A stretch of 6,636 nt of DNA. It comes from an uncultured Bryobacterales bacterium (lineage in GTDB: Bacteria > Acidobacteriota > Terriglobia > Bryobacterales > Bryobacteraceae). Positions 1 to 5,322 of the stretch are shown here, in pieces. The translations under genes were made by a program, and so were the position numbers. The notes under the pieces are model-generated. The model did not search any database and was not told the origin of the DNA. It was given only the letters and a program-made list of their open reading frames with translations. Numbering within the stretch: position 1 is the stretch's first letter; the number at the start of each line of letters is the position of its first letter. Location of the stretch: contig CALMAV010000168.1 of assembly GCA_937859895.1 (NCBI GenBank), positions 1 through 6,636 on the forward strand. Direction: 5' to 3'.

Positions 1-33
1 AACGCCGTAAGGACTGCAGGTCTTCAAGAGTAG
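1..33 (+). CDS. 3' end of an upstream gene (partial)
   Basis: Frame 1 reads NAVRTAGLQE and stops at TAG 31-33. It is the only + frame that ends sensibly before the hairpin and the next gene. By position it would be the C-terminus of a head protein, since the genes that follow are neck and tail genes. Ten residues are too few to identify a family. The stop codon lies inside the left arm of the 26-55 hairpin. Frame 3 is also open (to a stop at 82-84) but would overlap the next gene's start, so it is less likely. Confidence 0.35.
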   Translation, partial: NAVRTAGLQE

Positions 34-55
34 GAGCTCCTAAGCTTCTACTCTT
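26..55 (+). promoter_or_regulatory. 12-bp stem-loop between upstream gene and tail genes
   Basis: The left arm AAGAGTAGGAGC (26-37) pairs with the right arm GCTTCTACTCTT (44-55). Eleven pairs are Watson-Crick and one is G-U, and the loop is TCCTAA (38-43). The arm is followed by TCGAG rather than a U-run, so it is not a classic intrinsic terminator. It could be a weak or attenuating terminator, an mRNA processing or stabilising hairpin, or a structure that limits read-through from head to tail genes. It ends 15 bases before the ATG at 71, leaving the purine-rich ribosome binding site (AAAGGA, 61-66) outside the stem. Confidence 0.45.
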
Positions 56-70
56 TCGAGAAAGGAAAGT

Positions 71-409
71 ATGGATCTAAAGCAATATTTCCGGAAGTTG
101 CGTGAGACTGAGAGCGGTTTAGCCGATCCGTATCCGATAGTTATTAGCCTTGAAACCGCGGATGGTGGAAAAGGCGACGTGATCAGCGAAGTCTCGCGGG
201 CAGTCGCGGCCAAGCTAATTGTTGAAAACCGAGCTGTCCTGGCCACAGAGGAACAAAGGGCGAGCTATTTCCAAGATCAGGATCTGGCTAAGAAGGCCGC
301 CGAGAAGGTTGAATTAGCTCGTCGAGTTCAGGTCGCCATCATCGCTGATCCAGAGTTACAAACTTCAGTAAGTCATCGGCGAGCTTCTCAACCGGGAGGC
401 ACAAAGTAG
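71..409 (+). CDS. Small phage structural-module protein, function unknown
   Basis: This gene encodes 112 residues. The start is chosen for the ATG at 71 with AAAGGA at 61-66 just upstream. I cannot assign a named family. The N-terminus (about 1-30, MDLKQYFRKLRETESGL then YPIVISLETADGG) looks like a short helix followed by a beta strand. Residues 38-75 (VISEVSRAVAAKLIVENRAVLATEEQ) form a compact alpha/beta block. Residues 70-92 are helical and highly charged, and the last 20 are polar and probably disordered. There are no cysteines, signal peptide or membrane segment. Its place between a presumed head gene and a connector-like gene suggests a minor head, decoration or neck role, which is inference from position only. 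It ends 8 bases before the next ATG. Confidence 0.8.
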   Translation: MDLKQYFRKLRETESGLADPYPIVISLETADGGKGDVISEVSRAVAAKLIVENRAVLATEEQRASYFQDQDLAKKAAEKVELARRVQVAIIADPELQTSVSHRRASQPGGTK

Positions 410-417
410 AAACCGTT

Positions 418-1197
418 ATGGCTTTGTTTACGGACTCGGGGATTGTTGGGCTGGATGATCTAACTCAGTTTGAGAGCGGTCTAGTACAGGTTTCATCTAC
501 GCACGGTATTGACATAAATACCAAAATCAAGCTCGCACTTGATGAAATTGGCGCTAAGGTATTGCTATTCCTACTGCGCGCTGGTCGGTCGGACCACCAG
601 TGGAGTAGCAGGGCCAAACTCGGGTTAACAAACGTCGTCGTCACACCGGCACTGTACAAATGGATCTGTAGTGACGCACTTGCAAAAACCTTTGCTGAAG
701 CGTACAACGTGCAACTGAATACTCGGTTCCAGGGTAAGTGGACCGAGTATCAGAAGCAAGCCGATGCTGCAAGTGAAATCGTTTTTGCATCAGGTATCGG
801 TGTGGTCTTCGACCCGCTTGCACGACCGGCTATGCCGACCTTGCAGACAAGTCAAGGAACTCTGCGCGCACAGTCGGTGTTTGTACAGACCGCTTGGACT
901 GGCATCTTAGGTCAGGAGAGTGCCCCCAGTCCAATTAACGGCGTAAACCTGACCGGCTTTACCGGCCTGGAAGTAACAATGTCCGAGCCACACGCAGACA
1001 ATCCGCAAAAGGCAATTGGATGGAGTGTGTACGCCAGTAACAGCCAACAAGGGTTGACACGACAGAATTTGGACCCCATTCCATTCGGTAGCTCCTGGAC
1101 TGTTCCTGCCACTGGTCTGATTAGTGGACTTACCTCTCTGGGTGGACAGTTACCGTCGTACTTTGTGCCAGCAAACCGGCGCTGGCTGAGGGGTTGA
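418..1197 (+). CDS. Neck/head-tail connector-like protein with C-terminal Ig/FN3-like domain
   Basis: This gene encodes 259 residues. The N-terminal part (about 8-130) is mostly helical: DLTQFESGLVQVSS, a TKIKLALDEIG helix, TPALYKWICSDALAKTFAEAY, then a long amphipathic stretch RFQGKWTEYQKQADAASEIVF. This suits an adaptor of the head-tail connector type (HK97 gp6-like), a ring protein at the portal vertex that the tail docks on. The C-terminal part (about 138-236) is beta-rich with the FN3/Ig signature: AQSVFVQTAWTGILGQESAPSP, GLEVTMSE, AIGWSVYASNS, SSWTVPATGL. That is the usual 'aWt...GEsapS' strand-turn pattern. It is followed by the tail-terminator-like gene after one base, consistent with a neck role. 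The nearest Shine-Dalgarno-like run (GGGAGG, 394-399) is rather far from the ATG, so translation may be coupled to the upstream gene. Connector function is inferred from fold pattern and order. Confidence 0.8.
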   Translation: MALFTDSGIVGLDDLTQFESGLVQVSSTHGIDINTKIKLALDEIGAKVLLFLLRAGRSDHQWSSRAKLGLTNVVVTPALYKWICSDALAKTFAEAYNVQLNTRFQGKWTEYQKQADAASEIVFASGIGVVFDPLARPAMPTLQTSQGTLRAQSVFVQTAWTGILGQESAPSPINGVNLTGFTGLEVTMSEPHADNPQKAIGWSVYASNSQQGLTRQNLDPIPFGSSWTVPATGLISGLTSLGGQLPSYFVPANRRWLRG

Positions 1198-1198
1198 A

Positions 1199-1696
1199 AT
1201 GCTTCCCATGACGTTATCTGCGGCCGCCAAACTTGCTGATATTCTGATTAGCAACTCAGCGTTCGAAAACACACTTGCTTCAATAGCGAGCAGCAACGGT
1301 GTAGCAATTCCTGGAATCGGAGCACGTAACATCTTGCTGAGCTCTGTTCCATCCGACATAGGAGATTTGGCTGAACAGTACACTTACCCGCGTATAGCTG
1401 TTTACTGTTCTAGTTTCGAGAATTCTCACCTTGAGAAGTTCAGTTCGATATCTGGGGCAGCGTCGGTGGTTGCTGAAATATGGAGTAGCGGCAACTTTGT
1501 TTCAGACCCGAATTCCTGGATCCACTTCTATATCGAAGCCTTCACAAGCCTGATCCAGGCAAACATAGGCGACTGGGGAGACGGCATCTGGTATCCCGGG
1601 ACATTTGAGGTTCAGATCCAACCACCAAAGAGAGGGGGGTTCGGCTTTCTACAAATGGCGCGTATTCAATGTCATTTGTTGGTGGGCCGGAACTGA
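1199..1696 (+). CDS. Tail terminator/completion-like protein
   Basis: This gene encodes 165 residues. ATG 1199 follows the previous stop by one base and has GAGGGG at 1188-1193, so I prefer it to the in-frame ATG at 1208. The N-terminal third is helical (AAAKLADILISNSAFENTLA). From residue 60 it alternates strands and helices: YTYPRIAVYCSSFENSHLEKF, SGAASVVAEIWSSG, a helix WIHFYIEAFTSLIQANIG, then GIWYPGTFEVQIQPPKRGG and FLQMARIQCHLLVGRN. The layout YPRIAVY ... VVAEIWSSG ... helix ... FEVQIQPPKRGG ... ARIQCHLLV matches the alpha/beta fold of tail terminators such as lambda gpU and SPP1 gp17. Those form a ring that caps the tail tube and joins it to the head. The position directly before the tube gene supports this. 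The family is assigned from pattern and synteny, so a different neck protein is possible. Confidence 0.75.
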   Translation: MLPMTLSAAAKLADILISNSAFENTLASIASSNGVAIPGIGARNILLSSVPSDIGDLAEQYTYPRIAVYCSSFENSHLEKFSSISGAASVVAEIWSSGNFVSDPNSWIHFYIEAFTSLIQANIGDWGDGIWYPGTFEVQIQPPKRGGFGFLQMARIQCHLLVGRN

Positions 1697-1702
1697 CGTC
1701 CT

Positions 1703-2872
1703 ATGGCATCCTACATCTCTTCGAACCGAAACCGCTTCTACGTTTCGCTGGAACAAGCTTATGGGCAGGCGGCGCCGATAAGCTCAACTAACCGATTCCC
1801 AGGTACTCGACTGCAGCTTCGGCAAACTCACGAGACCATAAGACGCCTGGATAAGACAGGCACTCGCACTCTGCAGGCTCAACTCTTCACTGGACGCAAT
1901 CAAACAATATTTGAAGTGAGTAGTTATTTAGCTCCGTGGGGTGGCGGCAGCGCTCCTGCTTATGGACCCTTCTTCCACGCCGCTTGCGGGGCAACTCCAA
2001 TTATCTGGCCAGGTGTCCCTATCGCGTCTAGAGTAGGTCAGCTGGAGTTTGTGACTTCTGTTGTCCACAACCTTACCGCGGGATGTGCAATCTCCTGGTC
2101 AGGCGAAATACGGTTTGTAAGCTCCGTTCTGAACCCATATACGTTTCTGATCAATGCACCGTTTACTGCCGCAATTCAGGGTGGAGACTTGCTCGGTCCT
2201 TCGATCACCTACAAACTGGCAGGAAATTTACCGAGTCTGACTCTGTATGACTACTGGGATGCTCAAAACTCATTCAATAGAGTGATTCCCGGTGCTGCTG
2301 TGAATTCCCTGCATATTGCCATAAACGGTGATTACCACGATTTTACTTTCTCCGGTGCAGCTTCCGACATCGTAGATAGCCGAAGTTTTAGCCCCGGCGC
2401 ATTTGGAATGACTGCTTTCCCCGGCGAACCGGCTATATCGCAGTTTGATACCACCGGCGTGCCTGGACATCTTGGGCAGGCATGGTTAGGAGTTAATCCG
2501 ACTCAGCTTTATACATTGACCGGCGCCGACCTTCGCCTGGTGAACAATCTTGACCTGAGGCGGAATGAATTTGGACTGGCTAATCCAACCGCAGTTGTAC
2601 CCGGTGAGCGAGATGTAACATATGGATTCACCTTACTCGCTGAGGACGATCAGCAGACTACTTCCCTTTACGATGCGGGGCGCAGGCGAAGCCCAATTCC
2701 CGCCATGCTTCAGCTCGGGACACAACAGGGTCAACTTATGGGGATCTATCTTCCACAGGTGGTTCCAGTCATGCCTCAATACGATGATTCGCAACCACGC
2801 TTGCAGTGGGAGTTCAACAATAACCGCGTTCAGGGAGGAGTCGATGATGAATTGTCTATTGCCTTCGCGTGA
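1703..2872 (+). CDS. Major tail tube protein (long form)
   Basis: This gene encodes 389 residues. ATG 1703 lies 6 bases after the previous stop; no strong Shine-Dalgarno is seen, so re-initiation is likely. The protein is beta-rich throughout. The N-terminus reads SNRNRFYVSLEQAYGQ, RLQLRQTHETIRRLDKTGTRT and FEVSSYLAP, typical of tube subunits that begin with a beta hairpin and a long loop. A central block (about 110-260) has strand-like pieces GQLEFVTSVVHNL, PYTFLINAPF, PSLTLYDYWD, VNSLHIAINGDYHDFTFSG. The C-terminal block (about 270-389) has LYTLTGADLRLVNNLDLRRNEFG, RDVTYGFTLLAEDD and PRLQWEFNNNRVQGGVDDELSIAFA. Many siphovirus tube proteins are about 130-250 residues, so this one carries extra domain material, perhaps surface-exposed. 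Its place before a frameshifting tail chaperone is the strongest support for the call. Confidence 0.8.
   Translation: MASYISSNRNRFYVSLEQAYGQAAPISSTNRFPGTRLQLRQTHETIRRLDKTGTRTLQAQLFTGRNQTIFEVSSYLAPWGGGSAPAYGPFFHAACGATPIIWPGVPIASRVGQLEFVTSVVHNLTAGCAISWSGEIRFVSSVLNPYTFLINAPFTAAIQGGDLLGPSITYKLAGNLPSLTLYDYWDAQNSFNRVIPGAAVNSLHIAINGDYHDFTFSGAASDIVDSRSFSPGAFGMTAFPGEPAISQFDTTGVPGHLGQAWLGVNPTQLYTLTGADLRLVNNLDLRRNEFGLANPTAVVPGERDVTYGFTLLAEDDQQTTSLYDAGRRRSPIPAMLQLGTQQGQLMGIYLPQVVPVMPQYDDSQPRLQWEFNNNRVQGGVDDELSIAFA
2833..2838 (+). promoter_or_regulatory. Strong ribosome binding site for the tail chaperone
   Basis: GGGAGG lies 5 bases before ATG 2844 and 8 bases before the adjacent ATG 2847, inside the end of the tail tube gene. 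It is the best Shine-Dalgarno in the window. It fixes the chaperone start here rather than at the in-frame ATG 2622, which would overlap the tube gene by about 250 bases. A strong site fits the need to make chaperone in quantity. Confidence 0.75.
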
Positions 2873-3239
2873 GTTTCGATATCAAAGTCTATCTTGGCAT
2901 AAGAGCCAGATGTTCCCCGATGTCTCTTTCGCAGTCAGAAAGATGTCACTTGCGGATCGAATACAGCTTACAAATCAACTTAAAGATCTGATCAGCAAGA
3001 ACGAGTTCCTTCGAGCGGGTGACCTCCAGGAGCAGTCAGAGGCAGCAGTGGCTGATCTTCTCACGAAGCGTCTATACGTGGAGTGGGGCCTAGTGGAGCT
3101 AAGAGGCTTGCGTATTGATCAATGTGCCGCTACCCCTGAAATGCTACTGCATAAAGGCCCGGAACTGCTGACTGATGAGATCGTTGGCGTGATCCGAAAT
3201 TCATTGGAACTGACCGAGCAAGAAAGAAAAAACTTCTAG
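2844..3239 (+). CDS. Tail assembly chaperone, short (G-like) product
   Basis: This 131-residue protein starts at ATG 2844 (or 2847) after GGGAGG and overlaps the tail tube gene by 29 bases. Residues 24-60 (FPDVSFAVRKMSLADRIQLTNQLKDLISKNEFLRAG) begin with a strand and continue into helices. Residues 64-82 form another helix, followed by YVEWGLVELRGLRIDQ, a conserved-looking turn ATPEMLLHKGPELLTDEI and a C-terminal helix ending LELTEQERKNF. This soluble, mainly helical protein lies between tube and tape measure, which is where lambda gpG-type chaperones sit. Those bind the tape measure and tube subunits during assembly and are absent from the virion. The gene ends with a -1 slippery heptamer two codons before its TAG, the diagnostic trait of this family. 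It is the product made when ribosomes do not shift. Confidence 0.85.
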   Translation: MMNCLLPSREFRYQSLSWHKSQMFPDVSFAVRKMSLADRIQLTNQLKDLISKNEFLRAGDLQEQSEAAVADLLTKRLYVEWGLVELRGLRIDQCAATPEMLLHKGPELLTDEIVGVIRNSLELTEQERKNF

Positions 3240-3604
3240 TCGCATTCCATTTTCAGTTTTCATCCGCGATCGCGTGGAACTGCGATAGTTGCCGATCAAC
3301 CGGCCTGGCTACCAAACGTCGGTGTGCTTGGCTCCCTGCTGCTGCCTTCGAGCCTGCGACCGGCAGTAAAGCGATCTGGGCAAGAAAGGACATCGCCACC
3401 TTCCAATGTCCGAAATCAATCATCTCGAACGAGAGTTCGAATTACTTAGAGCAGTTTCGTATTTGGAAGCAGTTTGGCGGCGGGGTTCCCTGGCACTTAG
3501 AGGCCAAGGCTGCCGACGCAGTGTTGACGTTGGAAGAAGCACATAGATTGGAGATCGAAGATGTCAGTAAACAAGCGATTTCACAAAACGGCCAAAACTT
3601 CTAA
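2844..3604 (+). CDS. Tail assembly chaperone, frameshifted (G-T-like) fusion product
   Basis: Read 2844-3233, slip back one base on A AAA AAC, and continue 3233-3604 to TAA: 130 + 123 = 253 residues. The -1 frame opens after a TGA at 3176-3178 and has no stop for over 120 codons past the slip. It contains no ATG, and I see no Shine-Dalgarno for an independent start. This accounts for the otherwise empty stretch 3240-3560. The added domain begins LLVAFHFQFS and has a conserved-looking core: WNCDSC, RRCAWLP, WARKDIATFQCPKS, then helices SNYLEQFRIWKQFGGG and EAKAADAVLTLEEAHRLE. Its four cysteines (147, 150, 161, 189) could bind zinc. In lambda the T extension of gpG-T recruits the tail tube protein to the tape measure; I infer the same role here. 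The gene overlaps the next start by 44 bases. A real pseudogene or sequencing frameshift is much less likely given the exact slippery motif. Confidence 0.85.
3227..3233 (+). promoter_or_regulatory. -1 ribosomal frameshift slippery heptamer A AAA AAC
   Basis: In the 0 frame the codons are AGA AAA AAC TTC TAG, so the heptamer A AAA AAC sits in the X XXY YYZ register needed for tandem -1 slippage. The 0-frame stop follows at 3237-3239. After slippage the next codon is CTT at 3233-3235. Downstream, a 6-bp hairpin can form between ATCGCG (3269-3274) and TGCGAT (3281-3286, one G-U pair) with loop TGGAAC. It is about 35 bases away, farther than the usual 5-9, so its role is doubtful. No strong upstream Shine-Dalgarno-like stimulator is visible. 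Confidence 0.85.
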
Positions 3605-4169
3605 AGCTAACACTATTGGCTTGTCCAGTCAGTTCAACTTACAACCTCCTCCGACCGCAACAGCGTCTCGCCTCCGCCGTCCGTCCGTAGCACAGGATCT
3701 CCATAAGTTAGCTCTTGGGGGTTTTTCTTTAGGGGATCAACGGAGCTTCGGAGCACCAACGGACTCCGGAACGGCAAAGGCCGCAAACTCGACCGGGGGT
3801 GACTGGAATCGGCTGATTCAGAAAACAATTACAAACGGATCGTCTCAGATTCTTGGGGGTGGACTGCTCGGCTCCGGCCTTTCGTCTCTATTTTCGGCAG
3901 TTTTCCACCTTTTTAGAGGAGGCTCTCAGAATCACGCTCCAGTGCTGCAGCGATTCTCGCTGCCCCAAGCGGAACAGCGAACCATCGACACTGCGCAGAA
4001 CTCTGTCCCTAGGGAAAGGGCATCGAGCAGCAACTACACCCTGACCAACCTGCCTCCCGCAGAAGCTGGGCCTGCGAGCGCTATCAATGGGCAAGCAGCA
4101 GTTGTGAGAGCTGTCAGGAATGCACTTCTTACCTCAAGTTCATTGAACGACATCGTCGGAGAACTATGA
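3561..4169 (+). CDS. Short tape-measure-like tail protein
   Basis: This gene encodes 202 residues. ATG 3561 has GGAG at 3550-3553 and overlaps the end of the frameshifted chaperone by 44 bases. The N-terminus (1-45) is basic and rich in Ser, Thr and Pro. Residues 82-92 form an amphipathic helix. Residues 96-120 (QILGGGLLGSGLSSLFSAVF then HLFRGG) form a Gly-rich hydrophobic segment like those in tape-measure proteins, which help DNA cross the host membrane. The middle is polar, and the C-terminus (about 176-202) is a helix ending VRAVRNALLTSSSLNDIVGEL. Position after the chaperone and before the distal tail gene is that of the tape measure, whose length sets tail length. At 202 residues it is far shorter than lambda gpH (about 850) and nearer the roughly 200-residue tape measures of gene transfer agents. 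It could instead be an unrelated tail protein in the same slot. Confidence 0.7.
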   Translation: MSVNKRFHKTAKTSKANTIGLSSQFNLQPPPTATASRLRRPSVAQDLHKLALGGFSLGDQRSFGAPTDSGTAKAANSTGGDWNRLIQKTITNGSSQILGGGLLGSGLSSLFSAVFHLFRGGSQNHAPVLQRFSLPQAEQRTIDTAQNSVPRERASSSNYTLTNLPPAEAGPASAINGQAAVVRAVRNALLTSSSLNDIVGEL

Positions 4170-4528
4170 TGCCGATTTTTCCAACGCTCAACTCCGGCGC
4201 TGTTTGTCAATATCCAACGGTCTTTGGAAGCAGTGTTTCTGTTCAGATCCTGCAATTCGTGGACGGCTCTGATCAGAGGTTTTCTTTGCAGACAGGAGTC
4301 CGGCGACGCTGGCAAATTAAATTGGACTTGCTGACGACCTCCGAAGGATCGACAATCGAGCAATTCTTCGTCTCTCAGGCCGGCACCTTCTCCGCATTTG
4401 AATTCCCCGATCCAATTAGCGGCAAGCTGATACCGAATTGTAGATTCGACAGTCCTGTCCTGGAAAGGGAGCTTACTGGTCTGGACACCGAATCACTTTC
4501 CTTATGGATCATCGAAACGCATGGATAA
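4166..4528 (+). CDS. Distal tail (Dit-like, DUF2460-type) protein, minimal form
   Basis: This gene encodes 120 residues. It starts at ATG 4166 in a 4-base ATGA overlap with the previous stop, with GGAG at 4158-4161; ATG 4169 is a possible alternative. The pattern is FPTLNSGAVCQYP (5-17), FVDGSDQRFS, RRRWQIKLDLLTTSEGSTIEQFFVSQAGTF (46-75), then FEFPDP (78-83) and two terminal strands, FDSPVLERELTG and ESLSLWIIE. A beta hairpin, the helix and 'F..Q.GtF..F.FpDP' turn, and closing strands match the compact N-terminal beta-sandwich of distal tail proteins. Those form the ring at the tail tip and join the tube to the hub; GTA gp12 and lambda gpM are counterparts. It is close to the minimum size for the fold. 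The next gene is its paralog. Confidence 0.75.
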   Translation: MMPIFPTLNSGAVCQYPTVFGSSVSVQILQFVDGSDQRFSLQTGVRRRWQIKLDLLTTSEGSTIEQFFVSQAGTFSAFEFPDPISGKLIPNCRFDSPVLERELTGLDTESLSLWIIETHG

Positions 4529-5318
4529 CATTGTCTTCCCACAATTAAGTACTGGATCTGTCTCACACTATCCCCTTCGGAAACAACGTAGGCTGCGAAG
4601 CATCACTAATGTCCTTCCGGATGGCAGGCTCATATTGTTCCAAGACGTGGGCTCATCGTTACTACAGTGGATGCTGAACTTTGCGGGTCTCAGCCTTCAA
4701 GATGCCTATCTGCTGCAAGCTCACTTTGAGGTGTGTTCAGGACCATTGCATCCGTTCATATTCCCTGACCCAAGTGACAATTTACTATCGTGGAGCTCAG
4801 ACTTGTCAAATTCTGCCTGGCAGCGCTCCAGCTCCATTCACGTCGGAACACAAGTCTCAGATCCGCTTGGAACTTCAACGGCTTTTGCAACAACCAATAC
4901 TAGCCAAGCACCTCAGGAGTTCTTGCAAACCATTCCAGTTCCGGCGTACTACTTTCAATGTTTCTCTTTCTACGTCAGGAGCTCACACGAGACTAGCATT
5001 CAGATTATTCGGCGCGGGGCTACCGCCCAAGACAGCGTGACTGTAGCAGTTTCCGCAGCGTGGACGCGTCACTACATTGCGGGATCACTGGCAGATGGCG
5101 CGCTCTCAACTACGTTCGGGTTTAGCGTTCGTCCGGGAGATCAGGTTGAGATCTTTGGGCCACAAGTAGAAATCCAGAAGTTTCCGTCCACCTACGTATC
5201 AACGACAGCAGCGAGTGGGCTGCACACCAATGCATTCTTTTCAGATCAGCAACTCAATGTAATTGCTCAAGCTCCGAATGCCTTTGCTGCAACGGTAAAT
5301 ATTCAAGCCTATCTCTAA
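4521..5318 (+). CDS. Second distal-tail paralog with inserted jelly-roll (adhesin-like) domain
   Basis: This gene encodes 265 residues; ATG 4521 overlaps the previous stop by 8 bases. Residues 6-18 (FPQLSTGSVSHYP) align with FPTLNSGAVCQYP of the preceding protein. Residues 59-84 repeat its helix plus FIFPDP turn, and residues 236-265 (TNAFFSDQQLNVIAQ then FAATVNIQAYL) align with its closing strands. Between them, residues about 87-232 are an insertion. It begins NLLSWSSDLSNSAWQRSS, continues with DPLGTSTAFATTNTS, FQCFSFYVRSS and AAWTRHYIAGSLADGA, and ends VEIFGPQVEIQKFPSTYVSTTA. The NLL..S..fs...W start and the 'GaQlE.g.fpTsYi.Tt' end are hallmarks of a carbohydrate-binding-like jelly roll common in phage tail proteins. 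I infer a tail-tip protein displaying a glycan-binding module for host attachment. Ligand unknown. Confidence 0.75.
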   Translation: MDNIVFPQLSTGSVSHYPLRKQRRLRSITNVLPDGRLILFQDVGSSLLQWMLNFAGLSLQDAYLLQAHFEVCSGPLHPFIFPDPSDNLLSWSSDLSNSAWQRSSSIHVGTQVSDPLGTSTAFATTNTSQAPQEFLQTIPVPAYYFQCFSFYVRSSHETSIQIIRRGATAQDSVTVAVSAAWTRHYIAGSLADGALSTTFGFSVRPGDQVEIFGPQVEIQKFPSTYVSTTAASGLHTNAFFSDQQLNVIAQAPNAFAATVNIQAYL

Positions 5319-5322
5319 TACG

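Noticed and set aside
2622..2843. Upstream in-frame extension of the chaperone gene to ATG 2622
   Set aside because: It would overlap the tube gene by about 250 bases, its sequence has no protein-like pattern, and the strong GGGAGG at 2833-2838 points to ATG 2844/2847.
3265..3274. Palindrome CGCGATCGCG downstream of the slippery site
   Set aside because: A short perfect palindrome within coding sequence, too far from the slip site to be a convincing stimulator; no other copies were noticed nearby.
3229..3603. Ten-base repeat AAAACTTCTA at 3229-3238 and 3594-3603, making both chaperone products end in NF-stop
   Set aside because: Pairs of identical 10-mers are expected by chance in a window this size, and only the first copy is a full slippery heptamer in register.
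3237..3604. Disrupted gene or sequencing frameshift between the two chaperone parts
   Set aside because: An exact A AAA AAC heptamer in the right register, at the expected gene position, explains the frame change better than an error. A homopolymer miscount in the A-run remains the one technical alternative.
4034..4363. Minus-strand open frame of 109 codons, and similar ones at 465-707, 3888-4094 and 6195-6485
   Set aside because: All are antisense to well-supported + strand genes, lack ribosome binding sites and have no recognisable protein pattern.
4681..5040. Plus-strand open frame of 119 codons in another frame of the jelly-roll gene
   Set aside because: Low-complexity, Arg/Leu/Gln-rich shadow of the 4521-5318 gene, whose domain pattern is clear in its own frame.
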